Below are positions 6,593 through 14,197 of a stretch of DNA of 26,846 nucleotides, piece after piece (position 1 is the stretch's first letter; the number at the start of each line of letters is the position of its first letter). Origin of the DNA: a virus. Where the stretch lies: the IMG/VR virus record IMGVR_UViG_3300034375_003406, positions 1 through 26,846 of that record. One strand, written 5' to 3'. Position numbers and translations under genes: made by a program. Below the pieces are notes generated by a model. The model ran no database searches. It was not told where the DNA came from and was given only the letters and a program-made list of their open reading frames with translations.

Positions 6593-6851
6593 TTTTTACT
6601 CCTATTAATTTATATTCAAACCCTTTGCCATTTAATTGTTTTCTTTTCTCTATAACCTCACCAAATTTAGCTAGTTTATATTTTACCCTTGCAGGCTCTT
6701 TTCTAAGATTTCTTATGGCAGCCGAAATGGACGGCTCACCATAAAAAACATCTGACTTTTCTTTTATTACTTTTTGTAAATCCCAAAAAGTCCACCATTC
6801 TTCATTACGCATACATAAAAATACGCAATCATCTAATGTTAATTTAGGCAT
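6585..6851 (-). CDS. Winged-helix-like DNA-binding protein
   Basis: An 88-aa protein with the order expected of a winged helix: helix (TLDDCVFLCM), turn and helix (FWDLQKVIKEK), recognition-like helix (SISAAIRNLRKEP), then a wing (GKGFEYKLIG). Family not identified. It overlaps the annealing-protein gene upstream by 8 nt and the DUF736-like gene downstream by 8 nt, so it belongs to the recombination operon. It could be a loader or regulator acting with the annealing protein. Confidence 0.6.
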   Translation of the reverse strand: MPKLTLDDCVFLCMRNEEWWTFWDLQKVIKEKSDVFYGEPSISAAIRNLRKEPARVKYKLAKFGEVIEKRKQLNGKGFEYKLIGVKNG

Positions 6852-7521
6852 ACATTTCTACCATAGTGTCATAAGATTGTTTTAATGAAACATCTTTAGA
6901 TTCTATAGATAAATAGGCTCTTTCTATTTCACTAGAGTTTAATGTAAATAACTCTTTTCTTTTTTCATCATTAAGTAAAGCCATTTGCACTCTTATAGAT
7001 TGAATATAATCTACAGGTGTAGTATCCATAGAAATTTCATCATCATCTATTCTTTTTAATAAAAAACCTTTTACTTTATTTGGTTCAGTTTTTTTTACTA
7101 TTTTTTTAGGTGCAGATGGTTTGCTATTTATTGCATTATCTACTTCAAATGCACTTGCATATTCACCACCACCAAGACCACATGAAGCCAAGGCACGACC
7201 TATGGCACTTGTACAACAGTTTTCTAGGGCAGATGTTTTGTTAATATAACCCTCTGCTCTAAATTCTTCTGCAAAGTCTTTACCAATTGTGTACCAACCA
7301 GTTTCTTCTGCATTACAAATCTCTATCTGTGCTTCTACCACAACCCTTTCTAGGTCATGATGTATTATATTGGTAATTACACCTACCTTTGAACCTAAAT
7401 GCTTTCTAAGGACTTGTAAGCGTTTGTCTACTGTAGTGTAAAACTTACCCTTTATCTGTACTTTATCTTCATTTGATAGGTTTGCTATTTCATTTATTGC
7501 GTCAATTAATTTATCACTCAT
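6844..7521 (-). CDS. Single-strand DNA annealing protein, Rad52/Erf-like
   Basis: A 225-aa protein. The N-terminal 130 residues match a common phage recombinase pattern: GKFYTTVDKRLQVLRKHLG, then VVEAQIEI, GYINKTSALENC, TSAIGRALASCGLGGGEYAS and FEVDNAI. The run TSAIGRALA resembles the Rad52/Sak segment before the last core helix. The C-terminal 90 residues are variable and charged. It would anneal complementary single strands during phage recombination and genome repair. I chose the ATG at 7519-7521 because GGAG sits 7 nt upstream and it overlaps the upstream TGA as ATGA; the longer frame to 7578 only reads over the nuclease gene. The neighbouring RecB-like nuclease supports an exonuclease-annealase pair. 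Confidence 0.7.
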   Translation of the reverse strand: MSDKLIDAINEIANLSNEDKVQIKGKFYTTVDKRLQVLRKHLGSKVGVITNIIHHDLERVVVEAQIEICNAEETGWYTIGKDFAEEFRAEGYINKTSALENCCTSAIGRALASCGLGGGEYASAFEVDNAINSKPSAPKKIVKKTEPNKVKGFLLKRIDDDEISMDTTPVDYIQSIRVQMALLNDEKRKELFTLNSSEIERAYLSIESKDVSLKQSYDTMVEMYA

Positions 7522-8306
7522 TCTATTCTCCATAGTTTTTTTGCAGCATCTTGATCTACTGGATTTGACCATCGCCAATCGTCAAAGTCAGGGTAGAACA
7601 AACTTGCTACTTGGTTTATATCATCTGAATAAGAAAGAACATTCATCATAGATAATGCAGCCTTTCTCAGTTCAATGACTCTTTTTCTTACATCTGTAAT
7701 TTCTATAGATACAACTTCGGCTTTCGTCTTGGTCACATGTATAAAATCAGCATAAGGTATGCTTTCTTCTGCAAAGGCATAGAGACTTAACTGACGACAG
7801 ATGGTTGATGGCACTTTAGACATAAGGCGACCAGTGGTCTTTATATCTCTAGTAATACCATCATATTGAAGATCAATATACCCAATGACTGGCACAGGTA
7901 TATCTTCAAATTCTACTTCAATTCTTTTTTGGCATTCTTGGGGTTTACCAAGTTTTGCATAAAACGGTATAGCAACTTCTAAATATCTTTGTAAATTATT
8001 TCTTTCTTTATCTACAGCATCTATGTCGTAGTCATGAGTTGCATTGTGATATTCATACAAAGAATCATAATCATATTCAGAGTTTGTAATTGATCTGTGT
8101 AATTTCTTTTCTATAGATAAATCATTTTCAAAAGATTTGCATATAGCATCATCTATAACAGTACCACGCCACATGGCAGGATTTGGTATACCTCTATGAC
8201 CACTAACCTTGAGAATCCAAGATGCAGGATTAGTTATAAATTGATTTATGGCACTAGCAGATAAGTGTTCTATACCATGTACTTTAAATGGGTTGTTATT
8301 TTTCAT
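7518..8306 (-). CDS. PDDEXK exonuclease, RecB/Cas4-like
   Basis: A 262-aa nuclease. HLSASAINQF at the N-terminus is the usual opening of RecB-family phage exonucleases. The catalytic core is visible as RGTVIDDAI (about 47-55), VIGYIDLQYDG with D145, TRDIKTTGR with D154 and K156, and RQLSLYAFA with Q172 and Y176. It should degrade DNA ends to give single strands for the annealing protein encoded next, with a 4-nt overlap. No iron-sulphur cysteine cluster is evident. It overlaps the 106-aa gene upstream as ATGA. Confidence 0.85.
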   Translation of the reverse strand: MKNNNPFKVHGIEHLSASAINQFITNPASWILKVSGHRGIPNPAMWRGTVIDDAICKSFENDLSIEKKLHRSITNSEYDYDSLYEYHNATHDYDIDAVDKERNNLQRYLEVAIPFYAKLGKPQECQKRIEVEFEDIPVPVIGYIDLQYDGITRDIKTTGRLMSKVPSTICRQLSLYAFAEESIPYADFIHVTKTKAEVVSIEITDVRKRVIELRKAALSMMNVLSYSDDINQVASLFYPDFDDWRWSNPVDQDAAKKLWRIE

Positions 8307-8623
8307 AATCCGTAAGCCTGTTTAGATACATAACCTTGATTGTTTCTAGTTACAATTTTTGTATCTATACCTGTTTGGTTTTCTAGTTTGCCAATAACTT
8401 TAGCTATCTCAAATTTAATAGTTTTAATAAGCAGTTCAGACTCTAAATCGCTTATTACAAATCCCTCTGCATCTTTAAGAACTTGTCTTGCTACGCTATC
8501 CATAATGTTTAAACCACCAAAACATTTTTTGTATACTTGATCTTCTAAGTCAACAATAGATGACAAGATCAACAGTTTTGCTAGATGGTTAATATTTTTT
8601 ATTTCTTGGTTTTGATATTTCAT
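8303..8623 (-). CDS. Hypothetical protein, first gene of recombination operon
   Basis: A 106-aa, mostly helical protein (LAKLLILSSIVDLEDQVYKK, then LESELLIKTIKFEIAKVIGK). I do not recognise the family. It is promoter-proximal in the leftward recombination operon and its TGA overlaps the nuclease start. It has a weak AAAGGTAATAAAATG ribosome binding site. It may assist the exonuclease or annealing protein, judged by position only. Confidence 0.65.
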   Translation of the reverse strand: MKYQNQEIKNINHLAKLLILSSIVDLEDQVYKKCFGGLNIMDSVARQVLKDAEGFVISDLESELLIKTIKFEIAKVIGKLENQTGIDTKIVTRNNQGYVSKQAYGL

Positions 8624-8675
8624 TTTATTACCTTTAATTTATTACCTTTTGGGGTAGTGTTTATTTAATATAGTC

Positions 8676-8704
8676 AGTATAATTCATTTATGGAATAATT
8701 AGAA
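8676..8704. promoter_or_regulatory. Overlapping divergent promoters between recombination operon and HTH gene
   Basis: On the + strand a perfect TATAAT (8678-8683) is followed after 8 nt by GGAATAATT, the same half-box seen after the terS -10. On the minus strand TATACT (8676-8681) pairs with TTCTAA (8699-8704) across 17 bp. The two -10 elements overlap, so the two directions should compete. No good -35 is visible for the rightward one. Confidence 0.5.
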
Positions 8705-8711
8705 CCTTTTT

Positions 8712-8918
8712 ATGAAATTAAAAAAATACTTAGAAAAAGAAAAACATACACAAATGTCTTTTATAGATCAGATAGAAATGGCTAAGGGTGTAAAAATACC
8801 ACAAGGCACATTTGCAAAATGGATAACTGGCTCTCGCATACCTAGAAAAAAAGAAATGCTAATACTGTTAGATATAACAGAAGGCAATGTACAGCCAAAT
8901 GATTTTTATATTGACTAA
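8712..8918 (+). CDS. Small HTH (Cro/CI-like) regulator
   Basis: A 68-aa helix-turn-helix protein. The helices are readable: LKKYLEKEKHTQMSFIDQIEM, then IPQGTFAKWITGSRIPRKKE with a recognition helix that resembles Cro/YdaS-type proteins, then EMLILLDITEG. At this size it is a bare DNA-binding domain. It is a candidate for the factor that binds the repeated boxes around the phage promoters. It has no evident Shine-Dalgarno site (ACCTTTTTATG). The stop overlaps the next start (TAATG), so it is the head of the rightward modification-type cassette. Confidence 0.75.
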   Translation: MKLKKYLEKEKHTQMSFIDQIEMAKGVKIPQGTFAKWITGSRIPRKKEMLILLDITEGNVQPNDFYID

Positions 8919-9316
8919 TGAAAAAAGGCTTCACTTGTGGCGCTTTTGATTTATTGCATGCAGGACACATAGTTATGCTTATGGAAGCAAAAGAAAATTG
9001 TGATTATCTTATTGTAGGATTGCAAACAGATCCATCTTTAGATAGAAAAGAAAAAAACAAACCAGTACAGTCTATTTATGAAAGATACACACAATTAAAT
9101 GCCATAAAATATATAGATGAAATATTGCCATACGATACTGAAAAAAGTTTATTGGATTTATTAGAAGCCACTGAAATAGATATAAGGTTTGTAGGCGATG
9201 ATTATGCTGATAAAAAATTTACAGGTCATGGTTTGCATGAAACTTATTACACTAGTAGAAAACATAGTTTCTCTACAACAACTCTAAGGGAAAGGATAAA
9301 AAATGTTAGAAATTAA
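8918..9316 (+). CDS. Cytidylyltransferase-like nucleotidyltransferase
   Basis: A 132-aa enzyme of the HxGH nucleotidyltransferase superfamily. CGAFDLLHAGH (H14, H17) binds the nucleotide, and SFSTTTLRER (about 118-126) corresponds to the ISTT/SSTxxR signature. Length and motifs are close to glycerol-3-phosphate cytidylyltransferase (TagD-like), which makes CDP-glycerol. Other substrates (choline or ethanolamine phosphate, sugar phosphates) cannot be excluded. It is coupled to the HTH gene upstream (TAATG) and overlaps the ParB-domain gene by 14 nt. Next to a glycosyltransferase-like gene it may supply an activated donor; this link is inference. Confidence 0.85.
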   Translation: MKKGFTCGAFDLLHAGHIVMLMEAKENCDYLIVGLQTDPSLDRKEKNKPVQSIYERYTQLNAIKYIDEILPYDTEKSLLDLLEATEIDIRFVGDDYADKKFTGHGLHETYYTSRKHSFSTTTLRERIKNVRN

Positions 9317-9920
9317 AAATCAAAAAATAAAAAATATAAAAAAACACGAAAACAACCCAAGAAAACATACTGACAAGCAAATAAACCAAATAAGCAAATC
9401 TATACAAGAATTTGGTTTTACAAATCCAATTTTAATAGACGAAAACAAAACAATTATTGCAGGTCATGGTAGATATATGGCAGCCAAAAAATTAAGTTTA
9501 GAAGAAATACCAACAATAACTTTAAAAAATTTAACTGATGAACAGATAAAGGCTTTAATGATTGCTGATAACAAATTAGGCATGAACAGTACATGGGATG
9601 AAGATTTGTTATGGAAACAAATAGAAGAACTTAATAACGGTACCTTTGATATAGAGTTACTAGGTTTTGATAAAGAACAAATAATACCTTTTGTACAAGA
9701 CGAAGCACTAATTAATGATGTCTTGGCAGAGTGGGAAGGCATGCCTGAATTTGTATCTGAAGATAAAACCGCATATAGAAGTGTAATCGTGCATTTTGAA
9801 AATGAAGATGATGTTGTGGCATTTCAAATGAAACTTGAACAAAGTTTTAGTGAGAAAGCAAAATATATTTGGTACCCACATAAAGAAAATATGGATACAG
9901 AAAGCAAAAGATATGAGTAA
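9303..9920 (+). CDS. ParB-like nuclease-domain protein without methyltransferase
   Basis: A 205-aa protein. Residues 1-95 form a ParB/sulfiredoxin-like domain: ENNPRKHTDKQI, then FTNPILID and IIAGHGRYMAAKKL with the GHGR motif, followed by LTDEQIKALMIADNKL. In many phages this domain is the N-terminal half of a DNA methyltransferase, but here no SAM-binding or DPPY/NPPY motif follows. Instead residues 157-194 carry a short beta-alpha unit (SVIVHFENEDDVVAFQMKL, then AKYIWYPHKE). A clear AAGGA ribosome binding site lies before the ATG. The 3' end overlaps the glycosyltransferase gene by 8 nt. It may recognise or nick DNA for the neighbouring modification-type enzymes; role unproven. Confidence 0.8.
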   Translation: MLEIKNQKIKNIKKHENNPRKHTDKQINQISKSIQEFGFTNPILIDENKTIIAGHGRYMAAKKLSLEEIPTITLKNLTDEQIKALMIADNKLGMNSTWDEDLLWKQIEELNNGTFDIELLGFDKEQIIPFVQDEALINDVLAEWEGMPEFVSEDKTAYRSVIVHFENEDDVVAFQMKLEQSFSEKAKYIWYPHKENMDTESKRYE

Positions 9921-10788
9921 TCCTTATTATCCACTTTTTATACCATCTAAAGGCAGAGCAGATACTAGATATACAGCAAAATATTTAGACTATATGAAAG
10001 TGCCATATAGATTGGTAATAGAGCCACAAGAATATAAAGAATATTTATCAGAAGTAGGTGATAAGAAAAAATTGTTGGTTCTTGATATGTCATATAAAGA
10101 AAAGTACGAGTTATGTGACGATCTAGGTTTAAGCAAGTCAACTGGACCAGGACCAGCAAGAAATTTTGCATGGGATGTTTCTATAGCAGAGGGTTATAAA
10201 TATCATTGGGTAATGGATGACAATATAAGAAGTTTTAGACGCTTAAATTACAATGAAAAAGTAAAGGTAACAAACGGCAGCATCTTTGCTGCAATGGAAG
10301 AATTTGCACAACGCTATACAAATCTTGGTATGTGTGGACCTAATTACACTTTTTTTGCACCTGCAACACAGAAACGACCACCTTTTGTTATGAATACAAG
10401 AATATACTCATGCAATTTAATAAAGAACGACATACCTTTTAGGTGGAGAGGTAGATATAACGAAGATACAATTTTATCTTTAGATATTTTAACGGCAGGA
10501 ATGTGTACAGTGCAATTTAATGCATTCTTGCAAGAAAAAATTACTACACAAGTAGTAAGAGGTGGCAACTCTGCCGAGTTTTACGACAATGAAGGTACTT
10601 TAGCAAAATCTAAAATGCAGGTTAAGGTTTACCCTGACTATTCAAGAATTGTAAAAAAATACGGCAGAATACATCATTATGTAGATTACAACCCATTTAA
10701 AAAAAACAGGCTTATTAGAAAAGAAGATGTTGTAATACCAAAAAAATCACTGCATGAAATGAAATTAAAAATTTCTAAATCTAGCTAA
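9913..10788 (+). CDS. TET-associated glycosyltransferase-like (TAGT) protein
   Basis: A 291-aa protein that reads like the TAGT/GREB-type glycosyltransferases: YPLFIPSKGRADTRYTAKYL at the start, LVIEPQEYKEYL, then GPGPARNFAWD (about 78-88) and YHWVMDDNIRSFRRL (about 97-111), where DDN is the likely metal and nucleotide-sugar site. Known relatives lie near TET/JBP dioxygenases in phages and are proposed to add sugars to hydroxylated bases. I chose ATG 9913 because it precedes the conserved core and gives the 8-nt overlap; an in-frame extension to 9835 reads over the ParB gene. No TET/JBP gene is in the window. It converges with the primase-helicase gene, overlapping it by 8 nt. Confidence 0.82.
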   Translation: MSNPYYPLFIPSKGRADTRYTAKYLDYMKVPYRLVIEPQEYKEYLSEVGDKKKLLVLDMSYKEKYELCDDLGLSKSTGPGPARNFAWDVSIAEGYKYHWVMDDNIRSFRRLNYNEKVKVTNGSIFAAMEEFAQRYTNLGMCGPNYTFFAPATQKRPPFVMNTRIYSCNLIKNDIPFRWRGRYNEDTILSLDILTAGMCTVQFNAFLQEKITTQVVRGGNSAEFYDNEGTLAKSKMQVKVYPDYSRIVKKYGRIHHYVDYNPFKKNRLIRKEDVVIPKKSLHEMKLKISKSS

Positions 10789-12499
10789 TATTAAAATTAT
10801 CTATGTATGCAGTTTCCCAATCATCATCAACATTATGGTATTTAACAAAACACCTTTGATCTGTATCGTATTTAAACTTTGCTTCGCCTATTTTTCCATA
10901 TAGGTCTTGTTCTCGTATTTTTCTTGTTATTACATTGGTTGAATTGTCGTCAAAGTCTCTATGTACTGTGAGAACTGCATCTGCTTGATTATGCCAATGT
11001 GCAGCACCACTGATGTCATATGCCGTAGGTGGTAAATAACTGCCATCATTTGTTTTAGGTAGTTTTGTAGGGTGTGCTATAACCCAACATACAACCTCAT
11101 AAATTCTAGTAAACCTTTTACACAAAGAAATAAAATCACGAATATGCTCATCTTCTCTTTGATTGCCTTGTCTTACTGCTGAAACTTCGTTAAAAGGGTC
11201 AATAACCAAACCATTAATACCATGTTTATATATTGCAGATTTAGCAATAGAAAGTATTAAATCAATAGAGGGTATTGCATCTTTAGTTTCTATAAAGTAA
11301 AAATGCTTGTGTATAAAATCTAAGGCTTTGTTTAACTCTGCTTTGGTCATTCTATTCTTTAGACCTTCATCAAAAGGTTTTTTAAGATACATTTGCACCA
11401 ATCTTCTTATATGCATTGACGTACTATGTTCAGGTGAAAACATTGCAAAAGACCAACCATGTGTTTCTGCAAGTTTTAATAATATTTGATCTGTAAATAC
11501 AGACTTACCATGATTTGGTATTCCTGTAATAACATGAAAAGTACCTGTCATAACTTTGTATATATCGTCTAAGCCATCCATACCTATCTCTGTAGGTCTT
11601 TCGTAATTACCCTCATATAAATCATTAAGTTGTTTTGTGTAGTCGTTAGCTGTGTATAAACCTTCAATTGGATAAGGCGTGGCATTTTCTATGACCTCTC
11701 TAAGTTTCATAGCCCCATGTTTAATTAATACATCATTAGCATCTTTGCAATTGTCGGGTGGTGTAACAAACCAACATATATCTTTACCAAATCTATGTAG
11801 CAATTCCTTATGTAAGGCTCTGCCACTGCTGTCATTATCAGTAAATAAAATAATCTTGGTAGCAACTAAGTTGCAATTTTCTAATGCTTTAAATCTAGCA
11901 TCTTGCTTGTCAAACTTTGCTTCTTTTGGTGCGCCATTTGGTAAAGTAGTCGCATTGTCAAAACCACATTCACCTAATGCTAAAACATCAAACTCACCCT
12001 CAGTAAAAATTATTGTTTTCTCGTTACAAATTTTGTCGTAGTTATAAAGAATGGATTTTGCATTAGCAGATTGCCTAAATTGTTTATCTCTTGTTCTGTA
12101 TTTTAGATTTGTTAGTTGTCCGTTTTCATCAAAATATTGAAAAACACACCATTCGTTTTCTTGCACTACATTAAATCTTTCGCATGTAGATTTACTAATA
12201 CCTCTTTCTTTCATGTAGTCATAAAAGCTATCTGATGGTTTCTTGGCTACTGTAGGTGGCTTTGGTTGAATATAATTAGGTTTCTTATAAGGTTGATATA
12301 AAGAACCAGTACTGCTACCACCAGTCCATTCACAATGGTGGCACTTCCATAGAACAGTTCCATTGTCTATGGTTACAGATAAAGGATTATCCCTTGGATT
12401 ATGTGGTGGTTGACATTGTGGACATTTGGTTTTTTGATTTCCGTCTTGTTGGTGTTTTAAATTTATATTATTTTCAATTAATGTTTTATCTATGGTCAT
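10781..12499 (-). CDS. Replicative primase-helicase (T7 gp4 / Twinkle-like)
   Basis: A 572-aa bifunctional replication enzyme. The zinc-ribbon is at the N-terminus (C26, C29, C53, C56 in CPQC and CHHC). A TOPRIM primase core follows (IIFTEGEFDVLALG with E167, and ILFTDNDSSGRALH with D221 and D223). The second half is a RecA-like hexameric helicase with Walker A in GIPNHGKS (326-333) and a Walker B-like GLVIDPFNE. It should prime and unwind at the phage fork. AGGA precedes the ATG, just after the replication protein gene. No DNA polymerase is in the window, so one lies outside it or the host's is used. The 3' end overlaps the convergent glycosyltransferase gene. Confidence 0.95.
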   Translation of the reverse strand: MTIDKTLIENNINLKHQQDGNQKTKCPQCQPPHNPRDNPLSVTIDNGTVLWKCHHCEWTGGSSTGSLYQPYKKPNYIQPKPPTVAKKPSDSFYDYMKERGISKSTCERFNVVQENEWCVFQYFDENGQLTNLKYRTRDKQFRQSANAKSILYNYDKICNEKTIIFTEGEFDVLALGECGFDNATTLPNGAPKEAKFDKQDARFKALENCNLVATKIILFTDNDSSGRALHKELLHRFGKDICWFVTPPDNCKDANDVLIKHGAMKLREVIENATPYPIEGLYTANDYTKQLNDLYEGNYERPTEIGMDGLDDIYKVMTGTFHVITGIPNHGKSVFTDQILLKLAETHGWSFAMFSPEHSTSMHIRRLVQMYLKKPFDEGLKNRMTKAELNKALDFIHKHFYFIETKDAIPSIDLILSIAKSAIYKHGINGLVIDPFNEVSAVRQGNQREDEHIRDFISLCKRFTRIYEVVCWVIAHPTKLPKTNDGSYLPPTAYDISGAAHWHNQADAVLTVHRDFDDNSTNVITRKIREQDLYGKIGEAKFKYDTDQRCFVKYHNVDDDWETAYIDNFNIS

Positions 12500-12503
12500 A
12501 TTA

Positions 12504-13130
12504 TTATCCTGCTAAATTATTAAGGGTACTATTCTTAATGGTTTTTTCTAAAAAGTCTAAATATCGTTGTTGGTTTAACCATGTAGTTGCATGAGGTATA
12601 AATCTCTCCTCTGTGGTTAAGTTTTCTTGTGCAAATACTTTGGTTGCATAAATAATCTTTGAATAATGTTTTTCATCATATTTTGCAAAAGATACACTAG
12701 CTTGATACTTTCCAACCTTTCTTGGATAGTGTTTCCAAAACAACTCAAATTCGTGTATATATTCTTTAGTATCTTCTTTAGTATTGGTGGTAACTGGTGA
12801 CCCCTGCCCCTTATCTTTCATTACACTAGGGGTATGGTCATCAACAACCATAGGGTTATTATCTAGGGTTAAATGGTAACGATTAGAAGTATGACCACCA
12901 TTCTCTAATTTTCTATGTTCTACCTTAAGATAGCCTAGCTGTTCAAATTCTTTTATTGCATTTTGTATTGTTTTAGTTGTATTTAAACCAATAAGTTTTG
13001 CAATATGTTTATAAGATGGATAACAAGTACCCTTTTCGTCTGCATAGTTACCTAAGATAACTAATATTAATTTCTTGGTTGGCGATAAGCCATTAACTTT
13101 AAGTGCTTTGTTTAAGCATTCTATTGACAT
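12504..13130 (-). CDS. Winged-helix replication initiation-like protein
   Basis: A 208-aa protein. Residues about 10-85 form a winged helix (SPTKKLILVILGNYAD, YPSYKHIAKLIGL, IQNAIKEFEQLGYLKVEHRK), as in phage replication O-like and DnaD-like proteins. A polar linker follows. The C-terminal domain has FELFWKHYPRKVGKYQA and RFIPHATTWLNQQRYLD, a common tail of phage replication proteins that contacts the helicase or loader. CAGGAG lies before the ATG. The primase-helicase gene is next, which fits a role in origin recognition or helicase loading. Confidence 0.82.
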   Translation of the reverse strand: MSIECLNKALKVNGLSPTKKLILVILGNYADEKGTCYPSYKHIAKLIGLNTTKTIQNAIKEFEQLGYLKVEHRKLENGGHTSNRYHLTLDNNPMVVDDHTPSVMKDKGQGSPVTTNTKEDTKEYIHEFELFWKHYPRKVGKYQASVSFAKYDEKHYSKIIYATKVFAQENLTTEERFIPHATTWLNQQRYLDFLEKTIKNSTLNNLAG

Positions 13131-13142
13131 ATATAACTCCTG

Positions 13143-13421
13143 TTAAAATAATGTTGTTTGTAACGGCACAACGCCTTGCTCTGCACCGTTTTCTTTATAA
13201 AACCATTCTATAATTTCTTCTTGTGTAAAATCTTTATCTGTATATACAAACTCTGATCTATAACCAGTTTTTGTTAATGGTATTGGCGTGTCATTTTCTA
13301 CATGAAACTCAATATGATCCATACGACTATCTAAAGTTGTAAAATACTTAGGAGTATAAACAACCGATACTTCTAATGACATAAATGTAAAAGTAAATTC
13401 TACATCTCTGTTATATTTCAT
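13143..13421 (-). CDS. Hypothetical protein
   Basis: A 92-aa, beta-rich protein of unknown family. The N-terminal half (VEFTFTFMSLEVSVVYTPKY) looks like paired strands. The C-terminal part has DFTQEEIIEWFYKENG, a helix with acidic residues. Its start overlaps the TAA of the 71-aa gene by 4 nt. It is part of the leftward replication operon, promoter-distal to the DUF3846-like gene. Confidence 0.7.
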   Translation of the reverse strand: MKYNRDVEFTFTFMSLEVSVVYTPKYFTTLDSRMDHIEFHVENDTPIPLTKTGYRSEFVYTDKDFTQEEIIEWFYKENGAEQGVVPLQTTLF

Positions 13422-13633
13422 AAAGACAATTTATCTTGATCTACAAGATCACGAAGTTCGTCAGTTTTAAAATTCATATATTCTTCAAAGATCGGTATTA
13501 AATTATCTTTATCACTAAATGGACTTAATGCTATAGATGTTTTTAATTCTGATCTTATTGCAAGGAATTCCCAAACAAGCCGTTCATCAATATTGGCTTC
13601 AATATCTTCTAATATTTCTTTTGTTAAATGCAT
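13418..13633 (-). CDS. Small hypothetical acidic protein
   Basis: A 71-aa acidic, helical protein (EILEDIEANIDERLVWEFLA, then YMNFKTDELRDLVDQDK). AGGAAAATATAATG gives a good ribosome binding site. It lies just downstream of the intrinsic terminator at 13652-13670, so it is reached by read-through or has a start site of its own that I cannot see. Family unknown. Confidence 0.68.
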   Translation of the reverse strand: MHLTKEILEDIEANIDERLVWEFLAIRSELKTSIALSPFSDKDNLIPIFEEYMNFKTDELRDLVDQDKLSL

Positions 13634-13645
13634 TATATTTTCCTA

Positions 13646-13670
13646 TAAAAAAGGGGGCATATAACCCCCT
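13646..13670 (-). terminator. Intrinsic terminator after DUF3846-like gene
   Basis: On the minus strand a 6-bp G/C stem (AGGGGG / CCCCCT) with a short loop is followed by a run of Ts. It ends the transcript of the first gene of the leftward replication operon, presumably with partial read-through to the replication genes. Confidence 0.75.
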
Positions 13671-13675
13671 GTTAA

Positions 13676-14041
13676 TTAATTTAATGGTATGAACTTCATA
13701 AAGGGTTCTTCTCTATGACCTTCAGGCAACCACTCTAACTTTTCTGCAACTTGTTCTATAGTTAACATACAGTCAGTAGTACCACCATCATCTGTTTCGT
13801 TAGCGAGTATTGATCTACCACAATAGTTTTCTGCACCCAGTTTAAAGTACATGTTGTCTTTAAGTAGACCTTCATCATCTACATACATAATGACACCACC
13901 ACCAAGAGGAACTATATCAAAACAACTACATTGCATTGCTTTGTAATAATCATCTAAATTAGATTCACCAATATCTATGTAAGATAGGCTTTGATCGTAA
14001 GGGTCAATTAGTATTACTTGGATTTTATTTTCTTCTTTCAT
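13676..14041 (-). CDS. DUF3846-like protein
   Basis: A 121-aa protein with the DUF3846 pattern: an N-terminal strand with DPYDQSLSYIDI, a central CSCFDIVPLGGGVIMYVDDEG, then GRSILANETDDGGTTDC and an ending LTIEQVAEKLEWLP. Proteins of this family are common early genes of phages and plasmids and have no known activity. It is the first gene behind the leftward promoter at about 14080-14125 and is followed by an intrinsic terminator, so it may be the most abundant transcript of the block. Confidence 0.72.
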   Translation of the reverse strand: MKEENKIQVILIDPYDQSLSYIDIGESNLDDYYKAMQCSCFDIVPLGGGVIMYVDDEGLLKDNMYFKLGAENYCGRSILANETDDGGTTDCMLTIEQVAEKLEWLPEGHREEPFMKFIPLN

Positions 14042-14079
14042 TTTACCTGCTCTGTGAGCGTTTAGTTAATATAGGTTAC

Positions 14080-14125
14080 ATAGTATATTGTCCATACAAT
14101 AAGTAAACCTTTTTTGGAATAATAT
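14080..14125 (-). promoter_or_regulatory. Leftward promoter with conserved upstream box (copy c)
   Basis: On the minus strand: box TATTATTCC plus A6 plus GG, -35 TTTACT (14102-14107), a 16-bp spacer and a weaker -10 TACTAT (14080-14085). The leader then has ATTAACTAAAC, a variant of the TTAATTAAAC seen in the other copies. It drives the DUF3846-like gene and the replication operon. Confidence 0.65.
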
Positions 14126-14153
14126 ATGTATTAATTATGTAATACCCTTTGCA

Positions 14154-14175
14154 TATAATCTTTTTTGGAATATTA
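14154..14175 (+). promoter_or_regulatory. terS promoter -10 with overlapping box copy
   Basis: A perfect TATAAT (14154-14159) is followed immediately by CTTTTTTGGAATATTATG, a second copy of the box found upstream of the leftward promoters. The best -35 at 17 bp spacing (TTAATT, 14131-14136) is poor, which suggests an activator or a phage-modified polymerase. The box would cover the region around +1, a typical repressor position. Confidence 0.5.
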
Positions 14176-14197
14176 TGTGTGTAATTAATGGTAAATA

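Noticed and set aside
13652-13670. Hairpin as a rightward terminator
   Set aside because: The T-run lies on the minus-strand side only; on the + strand the sequence after the stem is not T-rich.
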